Below the pieces are notes generated by a model, which had not been told where the DNA came from, did no database searches, and worked only from the letters and a program-made list of their open reading frames with translations. A program made the position numbers and the translations under genes. This document shows positions 6,452 to 9,051 of a stretch of 9,051 nucleotides of DNA, piece after piece (the stretch's first letter is position 1; each line of letters opens with the position of its first letter). The DNA lies in contig VBJE01000087.1 of NCBI GenBank assembly GCA_005879675.1, positions 1-9,051 of the forward strand, in the 5' to 3' direction. The DNA comes from Chloroflexota bacterium. GTDB taxonomy: Bacteria; Chloroflexota; Dormibacteria; Dormibacterales; Dormibacteraceae.

Positions 6452-7603
6452 TTAGCCCGGCCTCGGGACGTTTGCGTTAGTCCAGTTGAGGCCGCCGTCG
6501 ACCGTGAAGGCCAGGCCGCTGAGCGTCTGGCGGCTCCCCGATTGACGCAGCCGCGCCCAGGCGTGCCGCGAGTCAAGGACCTGCACCCTGTACTCCCAGC
6601 TGTCGAACTGGAGCGCGACCTCGCGCCACGACTGGCCACGGTCGCGCGACTTGAAGAGCACTCCCTCATGCATCGCCCACCAGTCGTCCTCGGCCGCGAA
6701 CGCCATGTCGGTGTAGGTGTTGCCGACAGGCGCCGGCGCCAGGACGCGCCACGTGTCGCCCCCGTCGAACGACGCGTACGCCGTGAAGCCCTTGAGGGCA
6801 AGCACGCCGCCGCCGGGCAGCAGCTCGACACCGCTTTCGGAGAACTGGTTGGCCGCGGCATCCACCGCGCCCACCGGCAGGACATGGGCCTGCCACGACT
6901 GCGCGCCGTCGTGCGTCGAGTAGACGGTCGGCTGCAAAGATTCGTTGCCGACCATCTCGAGTGCTGACCACGCCTCCGAGCGATTCCGAAACACGAGCAG
7001 CTCGGGAGCCGGCGGTGGGGGAAGCGGCGTCCAGGTCACCCCGCCGTCAGCCGTGGCCAGGAACACGGTGTCCACGCCCTGGCTCGGGTCGGCCTTTGGC
7101 GTGAGGCCCTGGTACCACCAGTGCTGCGCGTCCACGAACCAGACGTTCCCGTAGGTTTGCGGCGGGAGAGAAATCCTGGTCCATCGATGCCCGCCGTCCG
7201 ACGTCTGGAAGGCCGCATCGTGGCCGAGGTAGAAAAAACCGTGGTTGCGGTCGAGGATGACGAGGCCGCCCGGGTTGAGGTAGGGAGCCGATCCAGAGAC
7301 CTGCTGGGTCCAGTGAACAGCGCCGTCCGTCGTGGCGAAGACCCAGTATCGGGCGCTCTGAGCACTCGGGTCGTAGATGAGCGCCCAGCCGACGGACGGT
7401 GAGATGAACTTGTAGTCGACGGAGTAGTTCCCTGCCAGGACCGACTGCGTCGGACTCGGGCGTGGCGTCGCGGTGCTCGCAAGACGTGGACCTGGTCGGA
7501 GATAGATCAACCCCGCGACGAGCGCCACCGCGAGCGCGGCCGCAATCAAGGGGATTGCGCGTCGCGCGCGTCCGCGCAAGGCAGGATCCTCGGGCGTTTG
7601 CAT
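6452..7603 (-). CDS. Membrane-anchored Asp-box (BNR/YCF48-like) beta-propeller protein, first gene of the pair
   Basis: A 383-residue protein from the ATG at 7603. A basic segment (RGRARR, 10-15) precedes a single hydrophobic helix (16-35), then a short Ser/Thr/Pro linker (about 42-54). This indicates a membrane-anchored protein facing outward. Seven Asp-box motifs lie at 91-98, 134-141, 184-191, 230-237, 278-285, 319-326 and 367-374. The spacing of 41-50 residues is what a seven-bladed propeller would give. The first box falls at the same residue number (91) in both paralogues, and the segment NYSVDYKFISPSVGW (59-73) is clearly related to the start of the propeller in the downstream gene. 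An alternative in-frame ATG at 7630 would add nine residues and overlap the ATG of the divergent GNAT gene; 7603 was preferred because it leaves a 25-bp gap and an N-terminus like that of the paralogue. Ligand and partners are unknown. It probably forms an operon with the gene 16 bp downstream. Confidence 0.85.
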   Translation of the reverse strand: MQTPEDPALRGRARRAIPLIAAALAVALVAGLIYLRPGPRLASTATPRPSPTQSVLAGNYSVDYKFISPSVGWALIYDPSAQSARYWVFATTDGAVHWTQQVSGSAPYLNPGGLVILDRNHGFFYLGHDAAFQTSDGGHRWTRISLPPQTYGNVWFVDAQHWWYQGLTPKADPSQGVDTVFLATADGGVTWTPLPPPPAPELLVFRNRSEAWSALEMVGNESLQPTVYSTHDGAQSWQAHVLPVGAVDAAANQFSESGVELLPGGGVLALKGFTAYASFDGGDTWRVLAPAPVGNTYTDMAFAAEDDWWAMHEGVLFKSRDRGQSWREVALQFDSWEYRVQVLDSRHAWARLRQSGSRQTLSGLAFTVDGGLNWTNANVPRPG

Positions 7604-7614
7604 CGGCTTCGCGA

Positions 7615-7620
7615 TAGATT
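7615..7620 (+). promoter_or_regulatory. Candidate -10 box (TAGATT) for the single-domain GNAT gene
   Basis: TAGATT fits TAnnnT and ends 8 bases before the ATG at 7629; no ribosome-binding site lies between. A leaderless or near-leaderless transcript would result. The box falls in the 25-bp gap shared with the divergent Asp-box gene. No -35 hexamer was identified. Confidence 0.3.
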
Positions 7621-7628
7621 GTGAATTC

Positions 7629-8165
7629 ATGGTCGGCCCGAATCCGGTTCTGAGCGTCCGGCCTGCCGAGGTCGCTGACGCCGCGGCCATCGCCGCGGTC
7701 CATGTCGCCGCGTGGCGGTCCACCTACCGCGGGCTCCTCCCCGACGACTTTCTCGCCTCCCTCGCGGAGGCCGGCTACGAAGAGCGATGGCGGCGCATCA
7801 TCGGCGAGGAGACGAGCCGCGTTTACGTCGCAGCGGACGGGCCTGAGGTCGTCGGTTTCGCATCGGGCGGCCGGGAGCGGGCCGGCGAGGACGGCTACGG
7901 CGGGGAGCTCTACGCCATCTACGTCGTCCAGGAGGCGCAGAGCAAGGGCCACGGCCGGCGGCTCGTCCAGGCGGTGGTCGCAGGTTTGCGCGAGCTGGGC
8001 CTGGCGGACATGATCGTCTGGGTGCTGCGCGACAACGCCGGCGCCCGCAGGTTCTACGAGCGCCTGGGGGGGACGTACGTGCGCACGCAGCCGATCACGA
8101 TCGGCGCCGCGCTCCTGCAGGAGGTCTCCTACGGCTGGAGATCGCTCGACGCGATCGGCTACTAG
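7629..8165 (+). CDS. Single-domain GNAT-family N-acetyltransferase
   Basis: A 178-residue protein of typical length for one GNAT fold. It opens with LSVRPAEVADAAAIAAVHV (8-26) and AWRSTYRGLLPDDFL (28-42), a combination common in a large group of uncharacterised acetyltransferases. The acetyl-CoA-binding motif A is at 93-112 (ELYAIYVVQEAQSKGHGRRL), with QSKGHG (104-109) as the Q/R-x-x-G-x-G/A loop. Motif B is at 131-147 (VLRDNAGARRFYERLGG), with Asn136 and Tyr143 at the usual positions for substrate positioning and general acid. The fold appears complete. The substrate cannot be inferred, and the protein should be cytoplasmic. It has no close sequence link to the two-domain GNAT protein in this window beyond the fold. 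It is divergent from the Asp-box pair and ends 7 bp before the stop of the convergent EXORDIUM-like gene. Confidence 0.92.
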   Translation: MVGPNPVLSVRPAEVADAAAIAAVHVAAWRSTYRGLLPDDFLASLAEAGYEERWRRIIGEETSRVYVAADGPEVVGFASGGRERAGEDGYGGELYAIYVVQEAQSKGHGRRLVQAVVAGLRELGLADMIVWVLRDNAGARRFYERLGGTYVRTQPITIGAALLQEVSYGWRSLDAIGY

Positions 8166-8172
8166 GAGCGCC

Positions 8173-8913
8173 TTAGAGGCACATACCCTTCGCGTTCGAC
8201 CACTCGAGCTGGACGGTGTAGCCACCGAGCTCCCTCGTCTGCCAGGCGCAGATATCTGCGATCTCGCCGTTGCGGTCGTCGTACCAGCCCTCGCCAGGCA
8301 CCGGGTCGGTGATCGCTTCGCACAGCTCGTGCGAAACCGTCGAGGTCATCGACTGGAAGACCCCCAGTCCGCCTGTGCATCCGTCGCATTCGGGGTAGGG
8401 CATGACCGCGTAGTACAGCCCGCCGTGATCGTTGTGGTAGCCGCAGAAGTTGACGCACGACGACGCACCTCCGAGCTCCGCTGTCACGCCCGGCGGTAGG
8501 AACACGAAGTAGAGCGAGTCGGGCGTGGGCTGAGCCACGGCGGGGTTGGACGCGATCTGGTCGCGGATGAACCGCCGGATGTCTTCGTCGGATGCGGTGG
8601 TGGGCGCCGGGGTCGTGAGCGCGATGGCGCCGGAGCGCGCGCCGTGACCGATCCTGCGCTCCTGGACGTCGTACTCCGCCAGCTGGTCGAGCAACGGGCT
8701 CGTGACCACGTAATCGAAGAAGTCGTTCAGGCGCAGCATCAACGAGGCCTGAGGCTCGAGCTGCCAGGCCTCGCCCCAGAAGAAAAGGAAGGCCTGCACC
8801 GAGCCCAGGAGCGGGCCGCCGCGGTAGGTGAGTCGGGGGGTGGCGACCGGCGCCGCCGCCTCCAGCCGCAGCGGCACCACGCGTATCGGGCCCGCGGGGT
8901 TGTCCATCGTCAT
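8173..8913 (-). CDS. EXORDIUM/phosphate-induced protein 1-like protein, putative metalloprotease-like
   Basis: A 246-residue protein from the ATG at 8913 (ATG 8907 also possible). The order of motifs matches the plant EXORDIUM family (Phi_1) as I recall it. LTYRGGPLLGSVQAFLFFWG (28-47) corresponds to the family's opening L-x-Y-H-x-G-P-x-L-x-G...IWYG. YFVFLPPGV (135-143) is followed by a CxxxC and CGYH segment (Cys153, Cys157, His160). VSHELCEAITDP (193-204) corresponds to HELxExxxNP. GWYDD...GEIADIC (209-222) corresponds to WYxG...EIgDlC. YTVQLEWSNAKGMC (232-245) matches the closing FLVQxxW...C. His195, Glu196 and Glu199, with Glu217 and Asp220, look like a metal site but are not a canonical HExxH. 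Plant relatives are secreted and influence growth; the activity of bacterial members is not established. Seven Cys are present, yet no signal peptide is visible from either start. A longer reading to 9039 was rejected because it overlaps the divergent ligase gene. Confidence 0.7.
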   Translation of the reverse strand: MTMDNPAGPIRVVPLRLEAAAPVATPRLTYRGGPLLGSVQAFLFFWGEAWQLEPQASLMLRLNDFFDYVVTSPLLDQLAEYDVQERRIGHGARSGAIALTTPAPTTASDEDIRRFIRDQIASNPAVAQPTPDSLYFVFLPPGVTAELGGASSCVNFCGYHNDHGGLYYAVMPYPECDGCTGGLGVFQSMTSTVSHELCEAITDPVPGEGWYDDRNGEIADICAWQTRELGGYTVQLEWSNAKGMCL

Positions 8914-8932
8914 CAGGAATACTGGCAGGGCA

Positions 8933-9051
8933 TTGGCGACCGACCGGCTCCACGAAGCGCGATGGGACGTGCTTCCGCCGTCACGCCACCCGGCGCACAT
9001 GCACATGGCGCTCGACGAAGTTTTGCTCGAAGAGGTCATCGCCGGGGAGCG
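8933..9051 (+). CDS. Lipoate-protein ligase A / octanoyltransferase-type protein, N-terminal fragment cut by the window edge
   Basis: Only 39 codons are visible. MHMALDEVLLEEVIAGE (23-39) matches the conserved NMALDEALL region near the N-terminus of the BPL/LplA/LipM family. Trp11 lies exactly 14 residues before Met25 of that motif, the same spacing as in Bacillus LipM as I remember it (W-R-F-I-D... then N-M-A-L-D-E). Family members attach lipoate or octanoate to the carrier domains of 2-oxoacid dehydrogenases and the glycine cleavage system, in the cytoplasm. The start is uncertain. TTG at 8933 is preferred because it lies ahead of the conserved Trp and follows GGCAGGG. TTG at 8900 would overlap the divergent gene; GTG 8969 and ATG 8999 would remove conserved sequence. 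The catalytic Lys and the lipoate-binding motif lie beyond the window, so ligase and transferase cannot be told apart. Confidence 0.65.
   Translation, partial: MATDRLHEARWDVLPPSRHPAHMHMALDEVLLEEVIAGE

Noticed and set aside
5062..6480. Long open frame on the plus strand opposite the downstream Asp-box gene
   Set aside because: Arg/Gly/Ala/Pro-rich with no domain motifs; a product of high-GC codon bias on the opposite strand of a convincing propeller gene.
6436..6885. N-terminal extension of the second Asp-box gene to 6885
   Set aside because: It lies inside the coding region of the upstream paralogue and places sequence without family features before the transmembrane helix.
7604..7723. N-terminal extension of the first Asp-box gene to 7723
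   Set aside because: It would overlap the GNAT start by about 95 bases and add an Ala/Thr-rich stretch that the paralogue lacks.
7047..8225. Open frame of 392 codons on the minus strand covering the single-domain GNAT gene
   Set aside because: It overlaps both the GNAT gene, with its clear motifs A and B, and the Asp-box gene; its translation shows no family features.
8914..9039. N-terminal extension of the EXORDIUM-like gene to an ATG at 9039
   Set aside because: The added 42 residues are Ser/Cys/Met-rich with no signal peptide, and they overlap the plus-strand frame carrying the conserved MALDE motif.
1..9051. tRNA genes, CRISPR arrays, insertion sequences, phage or toxin-antitoxin modules
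   Set aside because: None was seen on reading both strands: no spaced direct repeats, no transposase motifs, no tRNA-like fold, and gene content is ordinary chromosomal.

Overview
The window is very GC-rich, densely coding DNA, with start codons that include GTG and probably TTG, almost no recognisable Shine-Dalgarno sequences, Ser/Pro/Thr/Ala linkers in exported proteins, and membrane-anchored Asp-box (BNR) propeller proteins. This mix suggests an uncultivated soil lineage such as Dormibacterota or Chloroflexota, or a deep actinobacterial relative. No marker gene is present, so the assignment is an inference. There are no RNA genes, insertion sequences, CRISPR arrays or phage genes.

Layout, left to right. 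A putative exported lipoprotein (81-1538, +) is followed after 9 bp by a class I adenylate-forming acyl-CoA ligase (1548-3065, +). Ten bases further on it converges with an IolE-like TIM-barrel isomerase/epimerase (3076-3942, -). A short AT-rich divergent promoter region separates that gene from a two-domain GNAT acetyltransferase (4032-5006, +). A 106-bp convergent intergenic region (5007-5112) holds two adjacent hairpins and a direct repeat. Next comes a minus-strand pair of paralogous, membrane-anchored Asp-box propeller proteins (5113-6435 and 6452-7603, transcribed right to left, 16 bp apart). A second, single-domain GNAT protein is divergent from them (7629-8165, +) and converges after 7 bp with a bacterial relative of the plant EXORDIUM/phosphate-induced proteins (8173-8913, -). 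At the right edge, divergent from that gene, is the N-terminus of a lipoate-protein ligase-type gene that is absent from a simple ATG-based reading (8933 to beyond 9051, +).

The only likely operon is the Asp-box pair. The other genes alternate in direction with very short gaps, and nothing in the sequence ties them into one pathway. The points most worth a second look are the EXORDIUM-like protein, the hairpin repeat, the Asp-box duplication, the TANNNT boxes just upstream of several plus-strand start codons (possible leaderless transcripts), and the substituted conserved positions in the IolE-like protein. I did not find clear evidence of a new multi-gene system.
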